A stretch of DNA of 54,731 nt from Branchiostoma floridae (GCF_000003815.2 NW_023365732.1:8362-63092), one strand, 5' to 3'. Counted from the first letter of the stretch, positions 20,301 to 35,300 are shown. Program-made: numbers and translations. Notes: generated by a model from the letters alone, not told the origin.

Positions 20301-23300
20301 AAAATAACAGACAAGCAGGAGAGGTTCTTTTGTTATTTGTGGTCTTCAACATTGCTAAAGTTATGAAATTTTGTTAAAACCTGTACGTAACAATTTCAGC
20401 TTAGCACTCTGTACCTCTTCAATAAGCAGTTTGGGGGTCTCTCTGGTCCTATTGTGACTCAATTTGTCCACTTCCTACTATGTTAGACCACCGATCTGCG
20501 GAGCCTGGTAAAGATTATTTGTTCCCAGGGAACAAAATATCCCAGTATGGTCCAATATGTGTCTTCGTGCATTACTCCGAGTGGGTATCTAAAAGAGTAC
20601 TTAGTTTTACCAAATAAAATCAACGGCTGCACGAGCGTGTATTTTTAGCGGTGAAAATAGTATGGTGAAATATATTGTATTCGTAATGTTTCTTCTTCTT
20701 TCTCCTGTCAAATCTTCAAAGTGATTCATCTCCGCCGAAATTTGGCACAGGGGTAGAATGGGCCAATACCTTGATGCTTTTTTCTCATTTTTTTTCATAT
20801 CTGCCTCTAAAATGATTTTATTGAGATTTTTTGGTCAATTTTAGACCAAAACTGTATATTTTGGCCCCTGTACCCTGGTATTACAACCAAATGAGCTGAA
20901 ATTTGACAGGGATGTGCCTTGATTATGCCCCCATATAAATTTGATAACACTTTTGGTGTACAGTACAACAAAATGCTTATTTCTGCGATTTTTTTACCAA
21001 TTTTTGACCAAAAAAGGACACTTTTGGCCCCTGTACCCTGGTATTACAACCAAATAAGCTGAAATTTGACAGAGATGTGCCCTGATAATGCCCCCATATA
21101 AATTTAATAACACTTTTGGTGTACAGTACAACAAAATGCTTATTTTTGCGATTTTTTGACCAAGTTTTGACCAAAAAAGGACACTTTTGGCTCCTGTACC
21201 TTGGTATTGCAACCGAATGAGCTGAATTTTAAAACAGATGTGCCTTGATAATCCCTTCATATAAATTCAATAACACTTTTGGTGTACAGTGCAACAAAAT
21301 GCTTATTTTTGCGATTTTTGGCCAATTTTTGACCAAAAAAGGACACTTTTGGCTCCTGTACCCTGTTATTACAATTAAATGACCTGAAATTTGGTATAGA
21401 TAGGCATTAGATACTTGGTAACAAGATTCAAGTCAAATTTTTGACATAAACAACTTTAAAATGATTAATTTTGGCACTTTTCTGAGGGGAAATTTGTTTT
21501 CTTTTGGCCTCCTGACGTGACCTTCCGTGACCCCGCACAGAGCCACACCTGTGCGCGTCAGCCGGAGAGTTAATTGAATCAAAGACCTAGCCAATCAGCG
21601 AAGAGGAGGCCAAAGGCTAATTAATATTCATAAGCGGGGCCTCATGATCCCGCATATAGCAGTGTTCCCGCCAGGGGGAGCGAAGCCCGCCTAAGGCTCT
21701 CGCATTTTAGACTATTCAGAAGGCTTTATATTGTATCAGTTCTTAGGGGCATATCTATGATAATCGCAGCAGTCACTCAACTTCTCTTCAGGAGTTTAGC
21801 GTGACACTATTTCAGGTCAAACCGTCAAAGGCAACCAAAAACAAACTTTAACGTTACTGAGTTCAACAGTACTTATAACTTGTTATCCGAAGTTGAAACG
21901 CTAGCGATGGTATTTTCGCTGCGCTGTTAGCTCCGTGCGACTGTTGTTGACGGTCTTATTTTGCACCCCTGTACCCTGGTATGAGTAACATTTGGTCTAG
22001 ATAGGCATAAGATAGTTGGTAAAATGATCCAAGTGAAATTTTTGGCATAAAGTACTGTAAAAGGCTTAATTACAGCACTTTTTTGGGGGGAAATTGGTTT
22101 TCTTTCGTTCTCCATGCCATGACCTTTCGGACGTTCACCCCACAGAGCCGACATCTGCACCTGCGTCTAGCCGGCAGGAAGAGTTAATTCAATAAATGGT
22201 TCAGCCAATCAGCGAAGAGGAAAGCGAAGGCTAATTAATATTCATAAGCGGGACCACACAATACGTTAACTTGAAGACTCAGGCCGTACAGACTTCTCGC
22301 CAGGATTTTTTCAAAGCGTCGGACAGGGGTCCGGGGGCCGCCGAATGTCCCTGGCGGGGTCCAGGGGCAGGGCCACTGTGGGGGGGACCCAGGTGGGCGA
22401 AGCCCCCCGGAAGCTCTTGCATTTTAGACTATTGAGAAGGCTTCTTTTATCAGTTTTTTTTAGGGCCATATCTACGATAATCGTAGCAGTCACTTACTTC
22501 TCTTCAGCAGTTTGACTTTAAAATATTTCGGGTCAAAGCTTCAAAGACAACTAAAACCTCATAAACAACAAACTTTACTTAGCTCAACAGTATACAAAAA
22601 TATTGTACGGGTTGCCATCCTTAGTTGAAGCGCTTATTTATAGCGCTAGTATCTTCGCTGCGCCGTTAGCCGCCGTGCGACTTTTGTTGACGGTCTGATA
22701 TCCCTACGTCGCCGCCTCGCTGATATTCCCACGGACATGTTTCAAGAAAAATACCCAGCAAAAAATGCTGTTCTGCGTCAAATTCTATTCTATAAAACAT
22801 GTGGGACTCAGTGTTACAGTCTAAATATTTTGTAGAAGCACCGCTGTAGGAAAGAAGGTCCAAGCAATGTAAAACATCACGTAGCATGAAGTTCGCTGTC
22901 AACTGGCACACAGCACATGACTGTTTGAAACTCTAAGTCTAATCAACAGCCGTGTTTGATTGATAGCCGGCGGTCCTTTGATGAAGTCGGCGAAAGGTGC
23001 GTTAGTTAGAAAATCTGCGTTTAGTTTTGATACGTAATTATAAGTTAGACAGTGGCGAGAATGATTATTTTCTCATCAATATTTCTCTTCAGAATTATTT
23101 GAACTTAATTGTACATCTAAACAATTGGCTTACCTGTGCAATGTTTAAATGATTAATGATCAGTGTACTGAAATCATGTGTAACGTATGGCTCCTAGTCA
23201 ATAGATCAGCATTTTCTCTATAGTGACCACCTGTCTATAGTGCCCACATTTGCTAGTGCTGTTGTTGTTTGACATAAACTTTGAACATTTAAATTGTAAG

Positions 23301-26300
23301 TAACTTTAAACTACCAGAGTTTCAGCCCAATAAAAGACTCTCAGCGCCAGGGTATGAACAGACTGACCAGACAGACGAAAATAAATCCTCGAACAAGGTT
23401 CAATCGTATCTTCATGGTCTGGCAGGAAGTTGTTAAACTAAAATAAAAATAGGCTCGATGGCTGATTGCATACAAAGTAAAACAGTTTAACAGTTTTACA
23501 GCTTGAAGAAAACAAACGCTCCTACAGTACCTGCACCTGCTTGATAATTATTAAATCGTATGCCCTACTTGAATAAAAAAAGTTCACTGCAATAATAAAT
23601 GTACCCACATCACAAGGAGCTTATACTTTTTTAAACTTACACCTAGTTATCGTACTGAAAATTGTTAATGACATTACATGAAGTCATTCAACAATTTTCA
23701 GTCATGATGAAACTTTTCTGAATGGAAGGTGTGATTATTGTCATTTTCTGAAAAATAGAAGCAAGCTCTGTTTTTACCTGGAATCAATTCACAATACCAG
23801 TCCACTTTAGGGGATAATGTACTGTTAAGAGGATGTTCCATTTTTGCGCAGGGGTGATTTGGAACAGTCCAATGTTGCGTGGGAAGGGGTATGGCTGAAA
23901 TATGCTGTATTTGCTCTTAAGCAAATGTCGGCCTTTCTAGTTGTTTACTATGTTTTTGTTTACTGAGGTGATGGAGAAACAATAAGACTGTCAGATTAAA
24001 GAATAGTTCATCTGTGTGAATATTGTCCTTCCGCAGCTGTGGATCTACCCCGGAACCTGACCGTTACTGACGTCACGGATGAAGGGTTCAATGTCACCTG
24101 GTCTCCACCCGCTTACCCCTACCTTCAGGGGTACCGTGTCGTGGTGTCCGACCTGAACACGGTGACAGCTGTGAATCAGAGCACGATTCAGACATGGCTT
24201 CAGGTGGCGGGACTGACACGGGAGACTGATTATATCATCAAGTTGACGGTGTTGGACTTATATGATAGTCGCTGGAACAATAATGTGACAACAGCAAGGA
24301 CAACCACAAGTGAGGAAAGACTACTTCTTATTAGTGGATACAACAAAAGATCGTTAATAGACTTAGATGCAGAACTTTGTGACGGAAATATTTTTCAAAA
24401 TTTAAACTGGTTTGTTTGCTTATTTATTCGTACAACAAAATACATAAAACAATACAGAAAAGAATGCATAAAACAGGTGCAGGGGGATTAACCGCAGCTT
24501 GTACTATGCCCTCCTCCTCTATTCAAAATGTATGGTAGTCAATAAATAACAAAGAAGAGTAACACATAGGATGTGATAACGATACAGAAGGATAATCAAA
24601 TAATAATAGTAATATAAATTGAGATAAGATAATAACTGACCATTTGAGACTTCTATAAAGGGCTAGAGCGGTTTATGAGATGGGTTTTCAGGGCACTTTT
24701 AAACGTAAGAAAATAGTTTTTTGTATATTTGTCTGAATGCTGTTCCATATTGTGACACATCTGTATTTTACGGAGAACTTCGCTAATGATGTGCGGAAGA
24801 GAGGAATAGGTAGTTGATTTCTTTGTCCGGTATGATAGTTGTGTACAAGTGAATTAGGGTTTAGAAAATTTTTCAAATATATCGGGGATATTGTTGGACA
24901 GGAGGTTAAACGTGAATATACTAATTTGCAACTCATTGATATGACGCATATATAATATTTTCAATTTTAGAAATAGAGGGGCTGTATGTGAAATAAAATC
25001 AGAGGCAGTGGATATTCGCATGAATTTCTTTTGTAGGGTTATAAGAGGGTGTATATGTGGTTAATGTTAATGTATCTATCATCATGTATCTAACCTTAGC
25101 ATTTCATCTCCATGGTCTGTTCTTGTGGTTAAAACTACAACATGTAAAATATATCAGATCCAGGCCGGTATGGAAAACTGATACATTTTGGAATCCAGCA
25201 AATCTGACTTGAGTCTTAATAACGATAAGTTTATTGCAGATTGTGGCCTCAGGCCATCCAACCTATAGCACATGCAGAACAGGATTAATACACGGAATGA
25301 AGACACAAATTCCTCAACATTCATCAAATGCATCATCAGACTTCACTACGTCAGGAGAAAGCACTAATTTTGACCCTGTATTTTTCAGTAATGAGCTCCT
25401 CTACAGACCTTCAGTTCGTTAACGCGACCGAGACGACGTCCATGCTGAGGTTCACCTGGGTGCCCCCTGATGCGGTCGTGACCGGATACCGCATCATGTA
25501 CGGACAGGGGGAGGCGACAGAACAGCTCAGCCCCTCCCCGGGTCCAGCAGAAAGATCTGCTTTGATTGAGGGACTTCAGGCAAGCGTGGTGTACACGGTA
25601 GAGATCATCACCATCGGAGTTCGCCGAGAAAGTCTGGTTCTTGTTGGACGAAATGCGACTGGTGGGTCTGTGAAACAAACTTTGTTACCTTTGCCAAAAT
25701 GGCTAAGGTTATGTTTTGGGCTTGTGAGTCTGTGTGTCTGATGGCCTCATTTGCATAATTAATGAGAAAATATGAACGTGTTGACGGATCGTCATAATTT
25801 TTTGTATGTAGATAGCAAAAGGGAAGACTTATATGATGGAATTCTAATCATGCAAATCATAAGCTAATTTGCATAATTAATTAGGAAAGTTGACAAATCC
25901 ACTGCATTCCGTGATAGGACTTTCAAACGTGTCACATATGTAACTGAGAAAGATGGCAGAGAGTAAGAGGTGTATGTTTGGGTCCCCTAACGTCTTTTCT
26001 TGAACTGCAGGAGTCGGACTAGTTTCAGACTTTGAAAGAGAATAATCAAGAAGGGATAAAAAAATCATCATGATTTTTGGTATGCTGATAGCTTAAGTGA
26101 TGCTTGATACAATTTGATATTAATTATGTAAATAGGGATATAATTTGTATAATCAATGGCAAAATTTTATGAGCCAACTCCAGGCATACAAAATAAAATG
26201 TAACGAGTAACACATTTATGTCTACAGACATCATTCTACATAACAAATCTGGTTTATTTGGCAAAGGTATGTGTTCGTGGAACTCTAGTTCGTAATGTTC

Positions 26301-29300
26301 TTGATTCAAATATTCAGGAGCATTAATTACCTCACATCATTCTTCGGCAATATCATTTATCTAATTCTGATTTACTGTAGCAAACCTAGCCTCGAAGCCA
26401 TACGATGGCGATCAGGCGCTCGCCTTTATCTCTTCGGTCCGGTGAGGGTAGCCGCCCCGTCGAGTTAATTAGCGCAGACGGGGGGGGGGGGGAGTAAGGG
26501 TTTGGGTTAGGTTTCATCGCGCGGCGACGGTGAAAACTAAAAAGGCCGGTGTAGTGGGCCAGAATCTACCCCTGCCCGGTCATAATAAAGGGTTAATGCC
26601 CCGCCTTATCCTCGGTGTATATGGTGAGATAATCCATAGCCCGGTAAGATAACCACCGAATAAACCAAAGGTTTATTAGGTTATTTTACCACTTGACCCG
26701 GTGTAATCTCAGCCTATATCCCGGGGATAAGGCGGGGCATTAACGTTATTATCATATAGCCTGACACAGTTATTTCACAAAAATTCCTTTCAAAATCATG
26801 TTTAATCTTTTTCTGTTTAAATATTATTTATACATTTTTTATTGTAATGTATTGTATTGTATTATATTTAAACATAAATTGTTCGAAATAAAGTACAATA
26901 CCCTGTTTAATAGATATGATCGATAAACACTAGTATTAGCGTCCTGTTCCCTGTATAATGGTGCGGTCCAAAAAGTGGTCTGTTGTTCTAATAACCGACC
27001 ACTTTTGACGTGGGAATGGGGGCCTCTGATTGGCCAACTTAGAAGATAACGAAATACAGAAAAAGTTCGTTCTTTATCTCTGAAATTCGTTGAGTATTTT
27101 TCGAACCCCGCAGTGACGCAAGCGTGTTGCAAATGCAATGGGATACCACCTCAACATGTGTTTGAATTCTGCATGCTGCAATCGCCGGTATAGTATGCAA
27201 GCTCCCCCCACTCCATGGTCACAAGGATAGTCTTCACTACCGACATGCATGACTGCGTTGTTATGATAATGGATTATTGTGCTTTGATGACTAGGATGTT
27301 GCAAGACCTTTAAAGTCAACTTTTTTTAAACCCGAGTGGGACCTTTGTTTTGTCGTTTTGTTGGTCTTTGTTTTGTCGCCCTAACTTTTGCTTATGTTCC
27401 ATTCGTAGAGCCGGACGAATGTGCCACACTGAACGGCTGGTGTGACCACATCTGTTCCAACATCCCGGGGGGATACAGATGCCTCTGCCGCCAGGGGTTC
27501 GTGTTGATGGCAGACGCTTACGGCTGTGGAGGTAGAATGTTGTTAGAGAATTGTAGTAGTTTTAGACTGGTTTATGAAAAAAAGACAGGCCTCATTCCGA
27601 AAATAATTTCATCAAGTTGGTAGAATATAGCTATAGGATATAGGAGAATTCTTGTACACAACCAGGATGTACTTACTTTGCTTACGTCCCTTTGGACGAG
27701 GGGGAATACAATCTTGGCCACGTTTGGGATTGTGTTCTCGCCGCAAAAGCGCCATCTACATCGGCTACATATAGCGGCGAGAAGCAGAGCTCCAGTCAGA
27801 AGCTCTGAGGAAGATGTTTGATAGACACCGAAAGTTAACCCTATTCAGACCGGGGGGGGGGCTTTTGAGGCCCGCGCTAACTTCGATGTCCTATAACGCC
27901 AGAACGGCTTACGCTAGAGTCACCAAATTTAGTGAGTTTTCCTAAAATATTGTTGGCAACAATTCTACGAAGTTTGACAAATTTTCCATTTTTTCTTGTT
28001 GCCATGGCAACCGTTTGTTGACAGGCAGTTTTGCCAAAAATCACTATTTTTGGTTCTAACAATGTATTTTTCAAATTTATTTGCTATATTACTGTGATTT
28101 TGTTACCTAAATAAAATCTTATATTATTCAGCATATCTTTCATAATTATATATGCATAAATTATGCTAATTTGATTACGTCATCAGCCCAAAATCCAAGA
28201 TGGCGGACGGAATGGCCAGATCAAGAAAAACAAGCTAATTATCCCTTAAAATTTGCAACTACCTGGTATTTTTTCATCAAAAAACATCTAAATGAATGAA
28301 TTTAGTCTATTTCCATTGCCCTTTGTGATTATTTGTTGCAAAAAAAGTATTTTTAAAAATTCAAGGTGGTGGATATAATATGGCGGAGCCCAACTCGTAT
28401 CTTAGATGTGCATGACGTCATTTTATGACGTCATATTGACGTCATTGATGTTGCTATTGGCAACGCAAGTCGTAATAAACATTATTATTCTGTTATCTGC
28501 ACTTGTTGTTACATTTTTTCAGCATAACTTGAAGTTTTCTGAGAATACCCATTTTTCATGGGTTTGGCCAATGTAATCAAGTTGATGACGTCATAATTAC
28601 GTCATCTTACGTCAACGTAACGTCAAACGTCACATACTTGTCAGATATTATTTTCAAATCATGTCCTAAAAATTTTGTGGCCCTACGGCACGTCGTTTTA
28701 GAGTTATAGGACTTAGAAGTGGAGGGCCTCAAAAGCCCCCCCCCGGTCCAGGGATGACCAAAAAAGCCCGGTCTGAATAGGGTTAAGCAAAGTAAGCACA
28801 TCCTGGTTGTGTACAAGAATTCTCCTATATCATGCATGAGAGGCTGTTAACAACAACGAGTAGGTAACACATACAAATTGCAAAATCTTCACAATACTTT
28901 CCCATAAATGCATAATTCATATTAGTTGATTTAAAAGTTCATGCCCAAGGGCTAAGTGCAGGTACATGGTAGAGACCTAGTTGACAAATATGTGACAACT
29001 GATAATGATTTAAACATTATTGTAAAAAGATACTACTCAGATACTAGTGTTGGCTATTTTCAAACTGCTTGGGTTTGACTTCTATTTTGGAAGCAGAGGA
29101 AGACAAAAAGGCAAAAAGGGTTCTGAGATTTTTAGAGGAAAATGGCGTTCTGCTCGCCCGTGAATATGTCCTTGTGACATCTCTATACAAAGCAATTATT
29201 CTAAGCATTTGTTTAATAAAAGGTTTACAATTTTCATGAACTACAATGTACAGATTCAAAAGCGGTTTATGATTTATCAAGGAGCTTATTCTCAAAATGG

Positions 29301-32300
29301 GCACTTGAGGAGATTACTTACACTAATCAATTGGCCAAACTTACTAATTAAACTACGGTAAACTCGGCCACATAGTTCTTGTAATTTGTTAACCCAAAAT
29401 TGATGCCAGGTTAGGTAGAAGATAATTCAAATGTTTACCTGCAACGATGTTAAAAATTAAAAACTTGCAAAGAAACATTGAATTGCCCTCTATTTTTAGC
29501 CTCTACCAGGTTGCTGGAAAAATAGTAAATTTGGCCAAATCAGACTGAAAACACCCCAGAGGAGTATAGTTTGTGATCTACGACAACAGTGTGCTGTTCA
29601 TTGACTTTGTTTCATGGTGCTATTGTGGCTATAACTTTGAAGTTTTGTGACCTCTAACCGTCTTCCTATGTCAGGCCCACTACTGCTAAAGCCATGAAAG
29701 GATTACTTCATCATTTACCAACTATTAGATAACAATTAGAGGACTTCAAAGGTGATGGCGACATCTCACAGACTCCGCCAGGCCGGCCAACACTCCTAGG
29801 CAAATTAACTCCTACTAGGCTTTTATTCCTAACTTGGCCAAAGTCCCCTTATTTGGCCAGGCGATTGTTCATATTGTGTACATTGTGTTTTTAATAAGCA
29901 TGCGGCCACTGCCAGGGTGGGGACGTGAATTGTGACACGATGTCGGGAGTCTGCTCGGCTGGGTGTCAGGATGGATGGAAATCACAGCTTTGTGATAAAG
30001 GTATCGTGTGCACCAATATCTTTGTTGTTTATCATCTTTCACAAAAAAAGTACTAAACCTAGCCTGAGAACCATCCTCCGTAGTGACTAAACATAGCCTA
30101 AGTACCATCCTCCGTAGTGACCGCTGGCTCGTTGTTAGCAAGCGAAAGTCGTGAGCCAGCGGTCACTACGGAGGATAGTACTCAGGCTATACTAAACCAC
30201 TCTCCAGCTTTATTTTGGACTTCTAGTTTAATTTTGGACAAACCTTAACCATTTGAAAATTGATTAACCAAATGAATCAACACTTACAAGTATGGTTTAA
30301 AAGGTATTTAATATATATATTGCAATTAGATGTCTCCAGGAACAAAGCCAATTCTGGAGAATTCTGGAAAATTCTGGAGAATTCTGGAGAATTCTGGAGA
30401 ATTTTGGCTCTGCACCACTGAGCCAGAATTTTCCAGAATTCTGCAAATCCGAGTCAGAATTCTGGAGAATTTTGGAAACCTGAGCCAGAATTCTGGAGAA
30501 CTCTACCAGAATTTTCCAGAATTGTCCAGGGTGTACTAAGTATTCTGCATGCCTAAACCCTGTTGTCATTTTGACACAGGAAGCTGCACATATCTACTTG
30601 TCTTTCTTTTCTAACCTCTAGCACTCTAAGTAACTGTTTAGAACTATTTGCAACTTCGGAATATTTCCTACTGAACTAATACATGTCAGAAACATTTCTA
30701 ACATCGAATACATTATTTCTGTTAGTTTCTAAACTGTTCCAACATAGATTCATCATTTGTTGTAATACGTTGGAACATTGATACAATATTCTGTAACTGA
30801 GTCAGTGGGCTGGGAAGAGGGAAATTAGGAAATTTATACATGCCTGCCAAGTACAGGAAATTCTGTCTGTCTGACAGCTTCCCACAAAAGAACCGCCACT
30901 GTCCAGCTGTAAAAAAAACTACTAAAATCTCACAAATCAGAGAAAGGAGCTAGCCTAGCACCTTCGTTTATGAGGCCAATAGCCCAAACCTGCCGTCTAG
31001 AAAATGACTCAAATTGTTGGAACAACAGAGAAAAAACACATAGATTGTTCTAAAAAGAGAGATATTTTTCACTTCCAAAAGGTTAACAACATATATCAGC
31101 AAGTTCAAACATGTTAAAACTTTCATTTTCAATTGTTCGAACTATTTGGAATCATTGTGACTGAAATATTGTTTTACTTAGAATAGTTCAAACTTATAAC
31201 AAATGTTATATTGAACACCTCGGTGACTTGGAATTGACTCTATAATCACATATGCGCTGCTGTAATTGAACCCATTATACTAAAAATCTTGTTCTGAAGA
31301 AAATCTATTTTAAAAGTGAACATTTCTTAACGTCCGTGTGATTGTTTTTACATCTTACAGCTGTGGATCCCCCGATGAGCCTGGCCGTAACTGACATCAC
31401 GGATGAAAGCTTCAAAGTCACGTGGTCTCCATCCGCTGACCCTGACCTTGAGGGTTACCGTGTCGTGGTGTCCGGGCTGGACACGACAGTTGTCAATCAG
31501 AGCACAGACGAGGCATCGTTTCCGGTGGTTGGCCTGTCACCAGAGACTGTATACGTCATCAGGGTGACATCCCTGTTCTCTTCGAGCGGTTGGAGGTCGC
31601 AGAGTGAAGCGGCAATGATACAGGCAGTCACAGGTGATTGGTGAAGAAAATATTCTTATTGGTAATGTAGCAGTCAAGCCCTAATTCTAAACAATAAGCA
31701 TTGTAGTAGTTTCTAACGAATTGTAGATATATTTTAGAGCTGCACATGTCTTAGACGTTTGTAAGTGTTTCAGTCCGAGTTGCATTACTTTGTTGAACAG
31801 TTTTCAGCTAAATACATTAACATCTAGTTAACTGCTAGACTGTTATCTTCAATGTTCGAATGAATAAAAACCAAATCACCATCAAACCAAAGATATTTTG
31901 TCACGCTGCTTTCTGAGATTGTTGTATTTCTGTATAGTGATTAAAATTGTATTACTCTTTGTAGTTTCATTGGAATAGTAAATGCTCGTATTTAGTCCAG
32001 ATATATTTCGGAACTTTTTTTAGTACTCTTCCTCTCATAAAAGTTTTTTTTTTTTTTAAGTTCGAGAAGTAGTCTGCTAGATTAACCAGTCTTTTCTCTG
32101 CCAGCTGCCACGCCAACCACTTCACCTGTAACCTCTGCTACAACCAAGCAGACAAGTCGGTTCACAACCCTCCTTTCCACCCAACCACCGGCTACAACCG
32201 TAGGGGACAACGGTAGGTTCTCTCGTTTCTAACACCATAGTGCTGGTTACATTTGGTATCTAACGAGCGCAGCTATCACACGGGACATGCAACACGGAAA

Positions 32301-35300
32301 AACTTTAGAACTGAGAAACCAAAGACAAACAGTCTTAAGAAATCTTTCACATATAGAGCAACATCCGAATGGAACAAACTATCACATGAGTTGCAAACTG
32401 TGAGCACATCCAAGAATTTCAGACAACAGCTAGTAAAACACATGCGAAATAGATAATGACACATAAGGGACTTGATAATTTTTGATAAAGCACATGCGTT
32501 TGTTTGATGATTTTTTATTGACATGTTAGATGTTGTGTATGTTACAAACTGTATGTGTCCAAGTATTATGTGTATTACTCCTGTAAGAGTTGTTGTTACA
32601 ATCATATGTCAACAACTAAACGAGTCAATGAACAATAAACAATAAACATAGCAAGACTGGAAAATACATTATCAAGCCACAAAGGCATTATTGCCACAGG
32701 AAACATACCGCCTTCTGGCGCGTTTTATTCAACATGTTAAGAGTTTGCCCAGTGGCAATACTTGTAATGAGGCTTAATTTCGACGTTGTTGATTTGTTGC
32801 ATGTTGGTCTCCGGCTCCCCTAAAAATCAGTTGATAAACAACTGAAGCGACAACCCTGAAGATTGATAAACAAATAAAAACTTGGTTTTTGCGTGTTATG
32901 TTTGTATCATTGTAGGTTGTGCTTGTTATGTTATAGCTTGATGTTTTCTCCACAGTCTTCACATCAACAACCACTGATACAACTCAGCAGACAAGTAGGG
33001 TGACGACAACGCCAAATGCAAGGGAAATACCCTTGCCTGGATCCACCACGCAGCAACCTGGACATGTTTCACAAGGTTATACAATACAATGAGACATAGC
33101 ACCTAATGTAAATGTAATAAGTGCCGCAAAATGTGCGCAAATTTTAACATGGTTACATAATGATATTCTCATTGAAATCAAAGATTTGATGAGGTATTTA
33201 GAACTATATTTTCCATATTCTCCAAGCAGAGGTTGGGTCGTGCAGTCTCTGAGATGAGCGAGACGGTGACATTCCGACTACTACTATATCTCCGCGACTC
33301 GTCCTCTGATTGGAGAATATATTTTCCTTTGATTGACTGGAAATATAGTCCCTTTGAAAGAATCTTAAGATTTCAGATCGTCATAGCACAAATCGACATA
33401 GGAACTGACTAAACATGTATTGCCATGAAACAATACTAGATAAAAAAAGAAATATCTAAGTTTCTTTCTTGCCGCCATACATCTGCTCTTGAATTGCATT
33501 ACTCTCTTTTCTTGCAATGCCTTGCTTTGATACCATCCACAGATTCTGAAGTAGAAATCATTAGTGATTGGATAAATGATTTTGTATATGCTGTGCAGAA
33601 ACCAAAGAGACCAGCAGCAGGCTGCCGTTGAGAAATACCGCAACGCCAGCAGACCAGGTATGTATTTCTAAAGTTCCAGGTATTGGGGGAGGGGGGCAAT
33701 TGCAAGCTCCTGTAAATCCTTAAATATTGAAAGGATCCCAGACACACTTTGGTGTAGTCCATCCTTTTCTTCTTCGTCGTCTTTTTCTCCATCTTCTTCT
33801 TCTTCAACCTCCTCCTCTTCTTCTTCTTCTCTCTTTCTCTCTCAGAGAGAGAGAGTCTATTACTAATGTAGTCTATTTTGTAAGGCTTTGGGTAAGAGGG
33901 TCATTTTTCCCTTGAAAACTGCAAGAACTCTGATCCTGTCGAGATGTATATGCAGATGATTATAATATATGTTCTTACGGTACTGCCCTGTATTCCTCTT
34001 TAATAGGTAAACAGCCTGGGCAGTATCTATGCAGCATCCGTCTCCCCAAACCCACAGGATGTACTGCAGATACTGGCGCAGGTTAGGCACACCCAGTTCT
34101 ACCTTCCAGAATTGATATTCTCTCAACTATTACTCGTACAGAGATATCTCCCAAAATTTACAGTATGGTGTTAAAACAAATAAGACAGCGTGTGATATGG
34201 TCCAGGTTTGAAGCACCCACAGAAATTGTCCTTTGGACGGAAGCATTTTAGCATGAACCCTATTTTTGATCATAATGACCATGTTTCTAAATTTAGTGAG
34301 TGACAGATAGTGCTGCGTACCTAAAGCCTGGACTTGGAATTGGACCTAAAAACGTTTAGGTCCAAGTCCAAAAAAAAAAAAACTAAATGTCTGGAGCAAA
34401 GTCCGGACCTGCAAAAAGCTATATGTCCTTAATGTTCCCTTTTTTTTGTTCTTAACCATCTAAAATCTTCCATAGACAGTAAATTTGCACTGGAAAAAGA
34501 CAAAAACATTTCATGTTTACACTGGCTGTATATAATTTGCATGTATTTTTCACATTGCATTTCAATTCATGCTTGTAGGCAATTTTATATGCACCACCCC
34601 CCCTCCCCCTAAAAAAAAGAAAAATTTCTAGTGCACATAATATGCAATGATGGGTTCAGGTCCGGACTTAAAGTCAGGACCTGAACCTTAACTGCTGGAC
34701 CTGAATCCGGACCTGAACCTGAATATGAGTTTAGGTACGCATGATACAAGCAAATTAGCCAGACTTGTACATTGATTTTACAGCACATCATACTTTGCTC
34801 TTTTTAAGATCCAAATGTGATGATAACGGCAAACTTTTCTATCCTTGCAATTTGTCCAATATTTAGTCGAAGACTCGGGGTGTCTCTGTACATGCTGCTG
34901 TGTCGGAACAGCAAATATCAGCTGCTGAGGAAAGGGCACAGGTGAGCATAGTTTGGTAGTCTGTAGATATTAAAACGTCAGGTAGAAACATGGGGATGAT
35001 CTATGGAGTTTTGATCAGGATTGTTATTGGATGGGTCGACTACTCTCTCTTAACAGCCAGGGGCTGAATTGCGAAGAGCTTACAATAGGCGGGGCTAAAT
35101 CGCAAGGGTCTGAAGCGAGCTGCCAATTGGCGCCACTCAGGTGACCTCAATACGACAGTAATTGCCCCAGGTGCGGCCAAGGGACTGTAGGTTTTGAACC
35201 ACTCACACCTCACCATCGCACGTGTGGTGGATTCTTTAACGTGCCTGGGGTATGGCTCTCCCCAGACATGGGACTTCCATTTTACGTCCTACCGAGGATG

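Larger units (their letters stand above)
20690..23940 (+). mobile_element. Helitron-like element with internal tandem repeats (intron 2)
   Basis: The right end has a 7-bp-stem hairpin ATTTGCT-CTTA-AGCAAAT (23909-23926), a 10-nt spacer and CTAG followed by T, which is the Helitron 3' terminus layout. The left end, with TTCTCCTGTCAAATC at about 20706, is shared with the elements at 38743-40660. The inside holds tandem units of about 163 bp and a duplicated block (21359-22695). No Rep/helicase frame was seen, so it is non-autonomous, like HINE-type elements. The left boundary is approximate. Confidence 0.6.
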
